Shown here: positions 9,581 through 18,401 of the stretch, one piece after another
Layout: every line of letters starts with the position of its first letter
Numbering within the stretch: the first letter of the stretch is position 1
DNA from: Egicoccus halophilus
Lineage (GTDB): Bacteria; Actinomycetota; Nitriliruptoria; Nitriliruptorales; Nitriliruptoraceae
Direction: 5' to 3'
Assembly (NCBI RefSeq): GCF_004300825.1
Contig: NZ_CP036250.1
Span: 1,426,001-1,490,000, forward strand
DNA length: 64,000 nucleotides
Made by a program: the position numbers and the translations under genes
Notes under the pieces: model-generated
What the model was told of the DNA's origin: nothing
Seen by the model: only the letters and a program-made list of their open reading frames with translations
Databases searched by the model: none

Positions 9581-10392
9581 GGCGAGGCGAGCAGTCCGGC
9601 CCGGTGCCGCCGCCGCTGCCACTCGAGCAGCGCCAACGCCAGCGCGACCGTGGCCGCCAGCGTCACGGCCGCCGGCGCGAGCGTGCCGTCCTGCGCCGTC
9701 GGTCCGGTCGCGAGGTCGGCGAACTGGCACGCCTCACCGCGTCCCGCTCCCGGACGATCGTCGGCGATCGGTCCCGGCGCCGTCGGACCGCTCGCCGACT
9801 GCACCACGTGCACGGTGATGACCAGGTCGCCGCCGCGTTCACCCGGCTGGCAGGCTGCCGCCACGGCGATGCCGGTCGCGCTCCGGTCGAGCAGCGTGTC
9901 GGCCTGGTCGTTGGCGACCCACCCGGCCACCGCCTCACCGCTGCGGGTACCGGTGCCGAGCCGGACGTGCAGTTCCCGGGCCACGACCGCCTCCTCGCCG
10001 TACGCCTCGAGCAGGTCGCGGTCCGGTTCCTGGTCCCGGAGTCGGGCCTCGTTCGCGGCGGTCGCGTGGGTGTCGTCGAGGATCCCGAGCAGGGTCATGC
10101 TCCGCGCCCGACGCTCGCTGTTGACGTAGGCCACGACGTCGTCGGCGATGCGGGCCTCGAGGTCCGGGTCGCCGGGGAGCTCGTCCGACCCGACGGCCAC
10201 GGACGAGCCCGAGCCGGACGGCGGGTCGTCGCCGTCGACGACGTCGAGCGCCACCGTGCGCTCGCTCGGGGCGAAGGCGAGCGAGAGCAGACCCGCCAAC
10301 GCCGCCACCACACCGAGCACCGTGAACGACCACGATCGACCGCGCAGGAACCGGGGTGCGGGGGCGGTTGGGGTGGCGTTCGGCAACGTCAT
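9532..10392 (-). CDS. membrane-anchored CAP/SCP-like protein
   Basis: 286 residues from ATG 10392. A membrane segment near residues 15-40 (WSFTVLGVVAALAGLLSLAF) is followed by an extracytoplasmic domain. That domain starts IADDVVAYVNSERRARSMTLLGI, resembling the VNxxR opening of CAP (cysteine-rich secretory/Allergen V5/PR1) domains. GEAVAGWVANDQADTLLDRSATGIAVAAAC fits the later CAP strand-helix region, although the canonical histidines are not obvious. A second hydrophobic helix (LAPAAVTLAATVALALALLEW) lies near the C-terminus. The 3' end overlaps the preceding plus-strand gene tail to tail by 49 bases. The family call is moderate. Confidence 0.62.
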   Translation of the reverse strand: MTLPNATPTAPAPRFLRGRSWSFTVLGVVAALAGLLSLAFAPSERTVALDVVDGDDPPSGSGSSVAVGSDELPGDPDLEARIADDVVAYVNSERRARSMTLLGILDDTHATAANEARLRDQEPDRDLLEAYGEEAVVARELHVRLGTGTRSGEAVAGWVANDQADTLLDRSATGIAVAAACQPGERGGDLVITVHVVQSASGPTAPGPIADDRPGAGRGEACQFADLATGPTAQDGTLAPAAVTLAATVALALALLEWQRRRHRAGLLASPQRVAPPDGPDEERSV

Positions 10393-10740
10393 CGGTCCTG
10401 GCGAGGTCGGGGCAGGTCGGGGTCGGGTCGGCCGGGCGGCGCGTTCGGTCGGTGGGGAGGCGGACGATCGGGGCTTCGCCCAGCGTCGGGAGGTTCGGTT
10501 CCCGTCGCGAGGTCCGATCGCTGTCGAACGGACGACGCAGTCTGCCGCTCCTCCCGCTGAACCCGGCTGGTCGACCGGACCGTGCGTGCGGACGGCGCAA
10601 TGACCCGGCCGGTGTCGCAACGGTCCGGGCTGCGGACCGTGTCGGGTCGGGCTGCGCTCACCGCGCCCATGCCCCCGCTACGGTCGCCGACACCACCCCG
10701 CCGGTCGACGCGGCCGGCCGCGCCAGGCAGGAGGTCGACC
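10393..10740. other. 348-base divergent intergenic region
   Basis: It lies between the CAP-like gene and the coiled-coil membrane gene and should hold both promoters. I see no convincing coding frame. The clearest structure is an inverted repeat at 10620-10640, listed separately. The left part is rich in GGTCGG/GGTCGGG repeats that look like composition rather than signal. Confidence 0.5.
10620..10640. promoter_or_regulatory. inverted repeat, candidate operator
   Basis: ACGGTCCG and CGGACCGT form a perfect 8-bp inverted repeat with a 5-base spacer, about 100 bases upstream of the GTG at 10741. Position and symmetry suit a dimeric regulator site. No regulator gene is adjacent, so the role is inference. 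Confidence 0.35.
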
Positions 10741-11622
10741 GTGAGCAGCAACGACGGTCCCGACGACGTCACCCGACGGGTCGGTGGGTCCGGCGGTCCA
10801 CCCGACGCGACCCGACGGGTCTCGGACGACCGCTCGATGCCCGCGGACGCGACCCGCCGGATCGGCCCCGATGACGGCACCGGTGACCGGACCCGCGCCC
10901 TGGGCAGCACCGAGGCGGGCGGCGGGCGGCAGCCGCTGACCTACGAGCAGCCGTGGCACGGCGACCAGGCCGAACGCGGGGCCGCCGGGGGCGTGTCCGC
11001 CGAGACCGACGAGGAGCTCGCCGAGGCCGACCGGCTCGCCGAGGACGCGCGCAAGGAACGCCGGCGACGCGACCTGCTGATCGGGCTCGTCGGGGCGCTG
11101 CTCGGCTTCGCCCTCGCGTTCGTCGTGGTCGCCCTGGCCACCGGCGGCGACGAGGACGGTGCGGTCGCCGCCGCCGACGAACGGGTCACGGCCCTCGAGG
11201 CCGAGGTGGCCGAACGCGACGCGCGCATCGCGGAGCTCGAGGCCCAGGTCAGCGAGCTGGAGGCGGCCGCCGGGGAGAGCGACGCAGCCGTCGCCGAGCA
11301 GCAGCAGGCCCTGGACGAACGCTCCGCCGCGCTCGACGACCGGACCGAACAGCTCGACGAGCGTGGCGAACGGCTCGACGAGCGTGAACTCGCGCTCAAC
11401 GACCGGGAACGCCAGCTCGATCAGCGCGAGGAGCAGCTCGACCAGGCCCCCGTTCCCGAGCAGCCCGCCGACCCGCCCGCCGAGCAACCGGCTGACGGTG
11501 ACGGTGGCGGGGACGGCGGCGGCATCCAGCTTCCCGACCTGCCCCAGATCGACGACGAGGCGGTCGACAACGTCGTGGAGCGCATCCTCGACAATCTGCG
11601 CAACCTCTTCGGCAACAACTGA
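10741..11622 (+). CDS. single-pass membrane protein with periplasmic coiled coil
   Basis: 293 residues from GTG 10741, with AGGAGG at 10729-10734. The cytoplasmic N-terminus (about 1-117) is disordered and carries repeated short motifs DVTRRV, DATRRV, DATRRI, DRTRAL. One transmembrane helix (DLLIGLVGALLGFALAFVVV) follows RKERRRR, so the N-terminus is predicted inside. Outside is a long coiled coil (VTALEAEVAERDARIAELEA), then heptad-like LDERxxxLDDR repeats. The tail is P/D/G-rich and ends in an amphipathic helix (VDNVVERILDNLRNLF). The spaced T-R-R motifs resemble phosphorylatable or partner-binding repeats seen in actinobacterial envelope proteins. I do not recognise the family. Confidence 0.75.
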   Translation: MSSNDGPDDVTRRVGGSGGPPDATRRVSDDRSMPADATRRIGPDDGTGDRTRALGSTEAGGGRQPLTYEQPWHGDQAERGAAGGVSAETDEELAEADRLAEDARKERRRRDLLIGLVGALLGFALAFVVVALATGGDEDGAVAAADERVTALEAEVAERDARIAELEAQVSELEAAAGESDAAVAEQQQALDERSAALDDRTEQLDERGERLDERELALNDRERQLDQREEQLDQAPVPEQPADPPAEQPADGDGGGDGGGIQLPDLPQIDDEAVDNVVERILDNLRNLFGNN

Positions 11623-11635
11623 CCGGCGTCCGGCA

Positions 11636-11653
11636 GCGGTGGTCACCCACCGC
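11636..11653. terminator. candidate bidirectional terminator hairpin
   Basis: GCGGTGG pairs with CCACCGC around a 4-base loop, in the 63-base gap between convergent genes ending at 11622 and 11686. There is no T tract, as is common in very GC-rich genomes. Confidence 0.4.
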
Positions 11654-11685
11654 AGTCGATCGCGACGTCGTCCCCGACGGAACGC

Positions 11686-13218
11686 TCACAGCCAGCGGCG
11701 GACACGACCCTCGGTCAGGGCGACTCGGGCGGCGGCGTGACCGCAGGCGCCGTGGACCGCACCGCCGGGGAACGTGGCGGCGGAACCGAGGTAGAGACCC
11801 TCGACGGTGGTGCGGTACGGGGACACGCCGGGCACGGGACGGAAGATGAGCTGGTCGATGGCGTACGAGCCCCCGCCGACGTCACCGCCGGGCAGGTTGG
11901 CGTTGCGCTCCTCGAGGTCGGTGGGACCCATCACGTGGCGGGCCAGGACCCGGTCGCGGAATCCGGGGGCGAAGCGCTCGATCTGCGCGTCGATGCGCTC
12001 GGCGAACGCGGTCACGCCGTCGGCGTCGAACCGGTGCGACTGCGGTACGCGGGTGTAGGCCCAGGCGGTGTGCTTGCCCTCGGGCGCCCGGCTCGGGTCG
12101 GCGACCGACTGCTGACCGAACAGCAGGAACGGGCGCTCGGGCAGTCGCCCGGCGCCGACGGTGCGCTGGGCGTCGACGAGGTCCTCGAGGTGCCCGCCGA
12201 CGTGGACGGTGCCCGCCCCGCGGGCCTCGTCGGCGGTCCACGGCACGACGTCGTCGAGGGCCCAGTCGACCTTCACGGTCGCCGGTCCGAGTCGGTAGCG
12301 CTCGAGGCGGGCGCGGTAGGCGCTGCCGAGCGCGTCGCCGGCGACCGACAGCAGCCCACCGGGCAGCAGGTCGGCGACGACGACGTTGGCGCGCAGACGC
12401 TCGCCGTTGGCCAGCTCGACCCCGGCGGTGCGGCCGCCGGCGGTGATGACCTTCGTCACCCGGCTGTTGACGCGCAGGGTGCCGCCGAGCGACTCGAGGT
12501 AGCCGGCGAGCGCGTCGGCGAGCCGCTGTGCGCCGCCGCGCGGGGAGGGCCAGCCGACGAAGTGTCCGAGCAGCTGCAGGTAGGTACCGGTGATCGCGCT
12601 GCCGGCGTCGTCGGCAGCGACGTCGCCGTGCAGGCAGGACCCGGCCAGCCATGCCTGCGCCCGCGGCCCCGCGAACAGTTCGGTGGAGAAGGTCCGGGCG
12701 GAGGCCAGGAGCAGACGAGCGAACTCCAGCGTGCCCTGCATCCCGTGTCGGGCGAGCAGCCCGGCGGGACCGACGACCGGGAACCAGCCGCCGATCATCG
12801 TCCGGCGCAGCTGGGGGAACACCTCGAGCAGCGGCCCGGCGAACTGTTCCCAGGCCGCGCCGTCTCCGGCGTGGGAGGCATCGAGCGAGGCGGCGGTGCG
12901 CTCCAGCGACTGGTGGAGCGCGACCGCTCCACCGTCGGGGAACGGGTGCGCCATCGACACGGCCGGGTGGACCCATTCGAGCCCGAAGTCCTCCAGCGGC
13001 CAGCGGGCGAACACCGGGGAGGCGGCACCGGCCGGGTAGACGCTGGAGAAGGTGTCGTGCAGGAACCCGGGCAGGGTGAGCTCCTGCGTGCGAACCGCGC
13101 CACCGGGGGCGTCGGCGGCCTCGCAGAGCACGACGTCGCGTCCGGCGCGCGCGAGGGTGATGGCGGCGGCCAGACCGTTGGGACCGGCGCCGATGACGAT
13201 GGCGTCGTGGCGGGTCAC
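11686..13218 (-). CDS. NAD(P)/FAD-dependent oxidoreductase, phytoene-desaturase-like
   Basis: 510 residues. The N-terminal dinucleotide-binding motif VIGAGPNGLAAAITLARAGRDV and the following EAADAPGGAVRT are typical of the CrtI/PYROXD2-like flavoprotein superfamily. The C-terminal FAD-contact region GLYLGSAATFPGGAVHGACG is also present. It is probably a soluble or membrane-associated flavoenzyme; the substrate is unknown and carotenoid chemistry is only one option, since no other carotenoid genes are in view. The GTG at 13218 overlaps the TGA of the upstream gene (GTGA), so the two are translationally coupled. The same frame runs open far upstream (to about 16.2 kb) but crosses other genes; that extension is not coding. 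Confidence 0.9.
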   Translation of the reverse strand: MTRHDAIVIGAGPNGLAAAITLARAGRDVVLCEAADAPGGAVRTQELTLPGFLHDTFSSVYPAGAASPVFARWPLEDFGLEWVHPAVSMAHPFPDGGAVALHQSLERTAASLDASHAGDGAAWEQFAGPLLEVFPQLRRTMIGGWFPVVGPAGLLARHGMQGTLEFARLLLASARTFSTELFAGPRAQAWLAGSCLHGDVAADDAGSAITGTYLQLLGHFVGWPSPRGGAQRLADALAGYLESLGGTLRVNSRVTKVITAGGRTAGVELANGERLRANVVVADLLPGGLLSVAGDALGSAYRARLERYRLGPATVKVDWALDDVVPWTADEARGAGTVHVGGHLEDLVDAQRTVGAGRLPERPFLLFGQQSVADPSRAPEGKHTAWAYTRVPQSHRFDADGVTAFAERIDAQIERFAPGFRDRVLARHVMGPTDLEERNANLPGGDVGGGSYAIDQLIFRPVPGVSPYRTTVEGLYLGSAATFPGGAVHGACGHAAARVALTEGRVRRWL

Positions 13219-14360
13219 CGGCGCCCCCCGAGGTCGCTGCGGACCGCATCGGCGAGCTGGTGCAGCACCGATTCGTGGGCCTGCCCCATGCCCCAGAAGG
13301 CGTGCTGGCAGTAGCGGCCCATGCCGGCGTAGAGGCGGTCGAGGTGCCAGTCGAGCGGGTCCCAGTTGCCGACCGCGCGCACCCAGGCCTGACCGTCGGC
13401 GGTGAAGACCAGCAGCCGGTTGCGGGCTCGGCCGAGGAAGTGCCCGGCGTGGGTGGTCAGCTCGATGAGCGCCGCGGGTGCCGCGCCCTCGGGCAGCGGA
13501 TCCGGGTCGAAGGGCGCGTAGCGGGCGAAGGTCTCGTTGAGTCGGGCGGTGTAGCCGTCGAGCGCGTCGCCGGCGGTGAGCAGTTCGGTGACGGTGACGT
13601 AGGCGCGCAGCAGCACCGGGATGGGGCCGACCGGCTCGCCCAGCACCTCGATCTCGAAGGTCTGGCCGTCCAGCCCGCCGGAGCGCACCGGGGTGAAGCG
13701 GCCGAGCGAGGAGCCGTAGTCGGGCCAGGTCTGTGGCTGCGTGAGCAGCTCGAGCGCGCGTCCGGCGGCGGCCTCGTCGCCCAGCAGCACCGGCGGGTAG
13801 GTGTGCCAGGTCTGCTCGGCGGCGGGGGACTGCGGTGGGGTGATCCCGCCCAGCTTGGCGTGGTCGAGCCGCAGCTCGGGCAGATAGGCCTCGCGGTCGG
13901 CGACCTCGGGGAACGCGATGCCGTACGCACGTCGGGTGGGGTCGTCCCAGGCGCCGAGGAACCAGTCCCCGAGCAGGCGGGCCGCACCCTCGCGCAGCTG
14001 CCGGGTGTTGAGCGTGCCGCGCGGGCTGTCGGCGTCGTCGACGAACCGGTCGCGGCCGAACGCCTTGTGGAACGGGGCGACGTCGGCGGCGCGCAGGCGA
14101 CGGGCGCCGGCCCGGTGCCAACGGGTGGTCAGGATGCCGAACGCGAGCCGCAGGTCGGCGGTGCTGCGCTGGTCCGCGTCCCGCCGGAAGTAGGCGGCGT
14201 TGAGGAAGTCGGTGACCCAACCGGCGGCGCCGGGCGCGGCGATCGAGGTGCCGCTCATGCCGGCGAAGCGCGCCTGCGGCAACCGCTGGAGACCGCGTGC
14301 CGCGAGGGCCCCGCCGGTGGCGGCCAGGGCGAGCTTGCCGAGGGAGGAGGTGGACGGCAT
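13215..14360 (-). CDS. hypothetical protein coupled to FAD oxidoreductase
   Basis: 381 residues from ATG 14360, preceded by GAGG in good position. The N-terminus (LGKLALAATGGALAARGL) is weakly hydrophobic and could be a signal or membrane-association segment. Recognisable landmarks are WVTDFLNAAYFRR, FGILTTRWHRAGARRLRAAD, HKAFGRDRF, WDPLDWHLDRLYAGMGRY and a C-terminal QHAFWGMGQAHESVLHQLAD. The many His/Trp/Tyr residues suggest a ligand-binding or redox partner fold. I cannot name a family. The GTGA overlap with the downstream flavoprotein gene argues that the two act together, perhaps as enzyme and partner. Confidence 0.8.
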   Translation of the reverse strand: MPSTSSLGKLALAATGGALAARGLQRLPQARFAGMSGTSIAAPGAAGWVTDFLNAAYFRRDADQRSTADLRLAFGILTTRWHRAGARRLRAADVAPFHKAFGRDRFVDDADSPRGTLNTRQLREGAARLLGDWFLGAWDDPTRRAYGIAFPEVADREAYLPELRLDHAKLGGITPPQSPAAEQTWHTYPPVLLGDEAAAGRALELLTQPQTWPDYGSSLGRFTPVRSGGLDGQTFEIEVLGEPVGPIPVLLRAYVTVTELLTAGDALDGYTARLNETFARYAPFDPDPLPEGAAPAALIELTTHAGHFLGRARNRLLVFTADGQAWVRAVGNWDPLDWHLDRLYAGMGRYCQHAFWGMGQAHESVLHQLADAVRSDLGGRR

Positions 14361-14538
14361 GTTCGACCTCGTGCGGGATGCGGACGTCGCGGGCAGTCGT
14401 CGACCACGCTAGGGGGCCGCACGCGTGGACTCGGCGCCGCGCCCGGCCGCCCGGCCGGGGCAGCGGCGCTCCGGGGCACGGCGGGGCGCCGGTCTCGTAG
14501 AGTCGCGGTCCGTGCGTCTCCGACGAAAGTGCTCCACC

Positions 14539-15573
14539 GTGTCCGCCGACGACTTCGGCACCACGCCCGACGGCCGTCCGACCCACCGGTTCCCGCTCAC
14601 CGACGGGACGCTCGAGGTGGCGGTCAGCGACTACGGCGCGACGCTGGTCGCGGTGCGGGCCCCGGACCGTTCCGGGCGACTGGCCGACGTGGTGCTCGGC
14701 CACGACCACGTGTCCGGCTACGTCTCCGGGGACGGGTTCCTGGGTGCGACCGTGGGACGGGTCGCCAACCGGATCGGCGGGGCGTCGTTCGTGCTGGACG
14801 GTCGCCGGTTCGCGTTGACCCCCAACGAGGGCGAACACCATCTGCACGGCGGTGGCGAGCGGTCGTTGGCGCGGGTCGTGTGGGAGGTGGTGGACGTCTC
14901 GCCGCAGCGCGTCGAGTTCCATCACGTCTCCCCCGACGGTGAGGAGGGGTACCCGGGTCGCCTGGAGGTGACGGCGGTCTACGAGGTCGTCGACGGCGAG
15001 GTCCGCCTCACCTACCGCGCCGGCACCGACGCGCGCACGCCGGTGAACCTGACCAATCACGCCTACGTCAACCTCGCCGGTGAGCCGGTCGGCACGGTCG
15101 AGGACCACGAGGTCCAGCTCTTCGCCCAGCGCTGGACACCGGTGGACGACGGGCAGATCCCCACCGGGGACATCGCCGAGGTCGCCGGCACCCCGCTGGA
15201 CTGCCGGCGTGCGGTGCGCATCGGTGACCGGCTCCCGGCCCTGGTCGACACCGTCGCGGGAGGGTTCGACCACAACCTCGTGGTCGACGGCGAACCCGGT
15301 GAGGTCCGCCTCGCTGCCCGGGTGTCCGAACCGACCAGCGGCCGCCGGCTGGAGCTGTGGACCGACCAACCGGGCGTGCAATTCTACACCGGCAACCAGC
15401 TCGACGGCTCCGTCGTGGGCCGGGCCGGGCGGGCGTACGCGCGGCACACCGGGCTCTGCCTCGAACCGCAGCAGTTCCCCGACGCGGTCAACCAGCCCGC
15501 GTTCCCCTCGCCGGTGCTCGAGCCGGGCGAGGCGTACCTGCACCGCTCGGCGCTGCGTTTCTCGGTCGACTGA
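14539..15573 (+). CDS. galM: aldose 1-epimerase (mutarotase)
   Basis: About 344 residues. It interconverts alpha and beta anomers of aldohexoses. Family signatures are present in order: FLGATVGRVANRI, NEGEHHLHGG with the substrate-binding His, VNLTNHAYVNLAG with the catalytic His, FDHNLVVDG, and GLCLEPQQFPDAVN with the catalytic Glu. The start is uncertain: GTG 14539 (VSADDFG) best fits the family N-terminus, while GTG 14512 would add nine residues; neither has a strong ribosome binding site. It lies 178 bases from the divergent hypothetical gene and 59 bases before the alcohol dehydrogenase gene. Confidence 0.9.
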   Translation: MSADDFGTTPDGRPTHRFPLTDGTLEVAVSDYGATLVAVRAPDRSGRLADVVLGHDHVSGYVSGDGFLGATVGRVANRIGGASFVLDGRRFALTPNEGEHHLHGGGERSLARVVWEVVDVSPQRVEFHHVSPDGEEGYPGRLEVTAVYEVVDGEVRLTYRAGTDARTPVNLTNHAYVNLAGEPVGTVEDHEVQLFAQRWTPVDDGQIPTGDIAEVAGTPLDCRRAVRIGDRLPALVDTVAGGFDHNLVVDGEPGEVRLAARVSEPTSGRRLELWTDQPGVQFYTGNQLDGSVVGRAGRAYARHTGLCLEPQQFPDAVNQPAFPSPVLEPGEAYLHRSALRFSVD

Positions 15574-15632
15574 GCCGGCGCGTCGCCGCCCCACTAGGGT
15601 GCGGCGGCCAATCGACGACGGGGAGGTCGTTG

Positions 15633-16769
15633 TTGCGCACGCGTGCTGCCGTCCTGGTCGCGACCGACCGCGAGCCGCCCTACGCCCGGAGCCGTCCGCT
15701 CGAGATCGTCGAGCTCGACCTGGCTCCTCCCGGTGCCGGCGAGCTGCTCGTACGCGTGGAGGCGGCAGGTCTGTGTCACTCCGACCTGTCGGTGGTCGAC
15801 GGCAACCGGCCGCGTCCGACCCCGATGGTGCTGGGGCACGAGGCGGCGGGCGAGGTCGTCGAGGTGGGTGCCGGCGTGACCGACGTCGAGGTCGGCGACC
15901 ACGTCGTGCTCGTGTTCGTGCCCCGCTGCGGGACCTGCGCCGAGTGCGCGGCCGGGCGTCCGGCGCTGTGCGAGCGGGCCGCGGCGGCCAACACCTCGGG
16001 TGAGCTGCTGCGCGGCGGACGCCGATGGGGGACGCTCGGCGGACAGGAGGTCCACCACCACCTCGGGGTGTCCGCGTTCGCCGAGCACGTCGTGGTCGAC
16101 CGCGGCTCGGTGGTCGTGGTTCCCGACGAGGTGCCCTTCGCGACCGCAGCGCTGTTCGGGTGCGCGCTGCTGACCGGCGCCGGCGCGGTGCTCTCCTCGG
16201 CACAGGTGCGGCCGGGCGAGTCGGTGGCCGTGTTCGGGCTGGGCGGCGTCGGGCTCGCGGCCGTGCTCGGGGCGGTCGTCGCCGGCGCCCATCCGATCAT
16301 CGCCGTCGACCCCCTCGAGGCCAAGCGCGAACTCGCCCTCGAGCTCGGCGCCACCTCTGCCATCGGCGTCGAGGACGTGGTCGACACCGTCCGCGAACTG
16401 GTGCCCGGTGGCGTCCGTCACGCGTTCGAGGCGGTCGGCTCGGCGCGGGTGCTCGGGGACGCCTGGGCGGTCACCCGCCGCGGTGGCACGACGGTCGCCA
16501 TCGGTCTGCCGCACCCCTCGCAGGAGCTGACCATCCCGGCCGTGCAGTTGGTCGGCGAGGCCCGCACGCTGACCGGCAGCTACCTGGGCGGGTCGGTGCC
16601 GCAGCGCGACATCCCGGCGTTGATCGAGCTGTGGCGGGGCGGCCGGTTGCCGGTGGAGCGCATGCACAGCTCCTCGCTCGCACTCGAGGACCTCAACGCC
16701 GCACTCGACGAACTCGCGGCAGGACGCACCGTCCGACAGGTCGTGCATCCCGGTGGCGTGCCGGTCTGA
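15633..16769 (+). CDS. zinc-dependent alcohol dehydrogenase
   Basis: 378 residues, medium-chain dehydrogenase family. The catalytic zinc ligands are Cys in GLCHSD and His-Glu in GHEAAGEV. The structural zinc site PRCGTCAECAAGRPALCE has all four cysteines. The NAD-binding motif is GLGGVGLA. The layout resembles class III/mycothiol- or aryl-type alcohol dehydrogenases that handle aldehydes. The TTG at 15633 follows GGGAGG (15621-15626) with better spacing than the adjacent TTG at 15630. A short hairpin follows the stop. The substrate is not deducible. Confidence 0.92.
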   Translation: MRTRAAVLVATDREPPYARSRPLEIVELDLAPPGAGELLVRVEAAGLCHSDLSVVDGNRPRPTPMVLGHEAAGEVVEVGAGVTDVEVGDHVVLVFVPRCGTCAECAAGRPALCERAAAANTSGELLRGGRRWGTLGGQEVHHHLGVSAFAEHVVVDRGSVVVVPDEVPFATAALFGCALLTGAGAVLSSAQVRPGESVAVFGLGGVGLAAVLGAVVAGAHPIIAVDPLEAKRELALELGATSAIGVEDVVDTVRELVPGGVRHAFEAVGSARVLGDAWAVTRRGGTTVAIGLPHPSQELTIPAVQLVGEARTLTGSYLGGSVPQRDIPALIELWRGGRLPVERMHSSSLALEDLNAALDELAAGRTVRQVVHPGGVPV

Positions 16770-16773
16770 CACC

Positions 16774-16791
16774 TCGGCGCGAGCGCGCCGA
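16774..16791. terminator. candidate hairpin terminator
   Basis: TCGGCGC pairs with GCGCCGA around a 4-base loop, 5 bases after the alcohol dehydrogenase stop and between convergent genes. There is no T run. Confidence 0.4.
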
Positions 16792-16863
16792 TGCGGGGGA
16801 GCAGCGGTTGGGTGCCCCGGTGTCGACCACGGTGGTGCTGCGACCGGCTCGGAGGATCGACGG

Positions 16864-18117
16864 TCAGGCGGTGCGTCGTTCGGCGGGCTGCCGCCGGTGC
16901 ATGGGGGCGTGCGCGCCGGGTGCGAGCGAGGCCAGCCGCAGCCCCGGACTCCGGCGCAGGTCGAGCTCGACGGGATCGGCCACCTCCTCGCCGTCGGCGT
17001 CGAGCACGAGCCGGACGGACGGCTCGTCGACCGCCGCCAGCGGTACCGAGGTGACGACCCCGCGCCAGCCGGCGTGGACGCTGCCGGGCTGGACCTCGAC
17101 CCAGCTGCCCACCGGGTAGGCCGGAACGAGCCGTCGTAGCCAGCCCACGATCTCCCGGTTCAGGTGCGTCCCGGCCATGTGCGTCAACGTGGCCGCCACC
17201 TGGTCGGGGGGCAGCGCGCGCCGGTAGGGCCGGTCGGAGGCCAAGGCGCTGTAGACGTCCGCCACCGCACCGATCTCCGCGATGAGCAACATCCGCCCGG
17301 CACCGGCGCGCTCGTGGGCGGTGCGCCCGGCGACCGTGTTGTCGCCGACGAGTCCGCGCGGATAGCCCCCGCCGCCCTGCTTCTCGTGGTGCTGGTAGGA
17401 CACGTGGGCGGGCAGCAGGCTCTGGAACGGCATCCGCCGCAGCAGTTCGAAGCCCAGGTACGGATGCTGCTGGATGACGGCGAACTCCTCGCCGGTGAGC
17501 GGCCCGGGCTTCTCCAGGATGACCCGGTCGATGTAGGTCTTGCCGATGTCGTGCATCAGGCAGCCCAGCGTCAACTCGCGCAACCGGTCGTGAGGCAGAC
17601 CGAGTCGCCGTCCCAGCAGTGCCCCGACCACGGCCACGTCGACGGAGTGCTCGAAGGTGTAGGAACTGTGGGTCTTGAGCGACTCGAGACCAGCGGCGCT
17701 GTCGTTCTCCAGCACCTCGTTGATGAGGTACTCGACGTCGGCGTAGAGCTCACCGATGGCGCGGGTCGCGGGCTCACCGAGCTCGAGCGGTCGTTCGCCG
17801 AGTCGGTCGACCATGCCGGCGACGCCGTCGGCGCCGGGACCGCGTTCGTCGGCCACCAACGCGACCGAGGTGAAGGTGCCGGCGACGTGTCCGGTGATGG
17901 TGGCGCGCACCTGCTCGCTGACGAGGTCGCTGGGGACCACGTCGTCGGCGAGGCCGTCGCGGACGAAGACCGACAACAGGCCGCGGTGGCGCAGCGCCTG
18001 GACGTAGGCAGCCGTCAAGGTCGTCCCGGCCGTCAACAGGGGCCGGCCGGTGTCGTCGTAGACGGTCTTGGCGAGGACCTCGCCGGGCGCCACACCCTCG
18101 AGGGCGAGCCGGTACAT
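16864..18117 (-). CDS. HD-GYP domain phosphodiesterase
   Basis: 417 residues, probably hydrolysing cyclic di-GMP or a related cyclic dinucleotide. The HD-GYP core is complete by eye: His157 (FEHSVDV), the metal-binding MHDIGK at 188-193, QQHPYLGFELL, and HHEKQGGGGYP at 243-253, with DVYSALASDRPYR after it. Residues 1-120 form an N-terminal regulatory region with no obvious sensor or membrane segment. The C-terminal 80 residues look like a small beta domain. The ATG at 18117 follows AGGAAG. It is divergent from the macro-SIR2 gene with 284 bases between. Confidence 0.93.
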   Translation of the reverse strand: MYRLALEGVAPGEVLAKTVYDDTGRPLLTAGTTLTAAYVQALRHRGLLSVFVRDGLADDVVPSDLVSEQVRATITGHVAGTFTSVALVADERGPGADGVAGMVDRLGERPLELGEPATRAIGELYADVEYLINEVLENDSAAGLESLKTHSSYTFEHSVDVAVVGALLGRRLGLPHDRLRELTLGCLMHDIGKTYIDRVILEKPGPLTGEEFAVIQQHPYLGFELLRRMPFQSLLPAHVSYQHHEKQGGGGYPRGLVGDNTVAGRTAHERAGAGRMLLIAEIGAVADVYSALASDRPYRRALPPDQVAATLTHMAGTHLNREIVGWLRRLVPAYPVGSWVEVQPGSVHAGWRGVVTSVPLAAVDEPSVRLVLDADGEEVADPVELDLRRSPGLRLASLAPGAHAPMHRRQPAERRTA

Positions 18118-18401
18118 GCGCTTCCTGCCTGACGGAGGTGGGGGGTTCGGCCACGCGGGCCGCACCGGGTCCGTGGACGTCGCCCGACGCCTCCCCGGTC
18201 GGCCACTTCGTACCCGGGGCAAGCGTGCGGGCGGCGAGGCGCCGGCCGGTGCCGTCCGGGCGACCGGATCCCGTCGGCCGCGTCCCGAGCGCGCAGTAGC
18301 GTGCGACGGCATCGCCGACGGCCGTGCCGGACGGTGGGCCGCGCCGGTGGGCGGGGGTGTGCCGCTCCGGCACGTGGTGCGAGGGTTCGGAGGTGGCGAC
18401 C

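Noticed and set aside
13219-16203. N-terminal extension of the FAD oxidoreductase frame to a 1,505-residue protein
   Set aside because: The extension is Arg/Pro-rich, lacks conserved motifs and crosses three well-supported genes.
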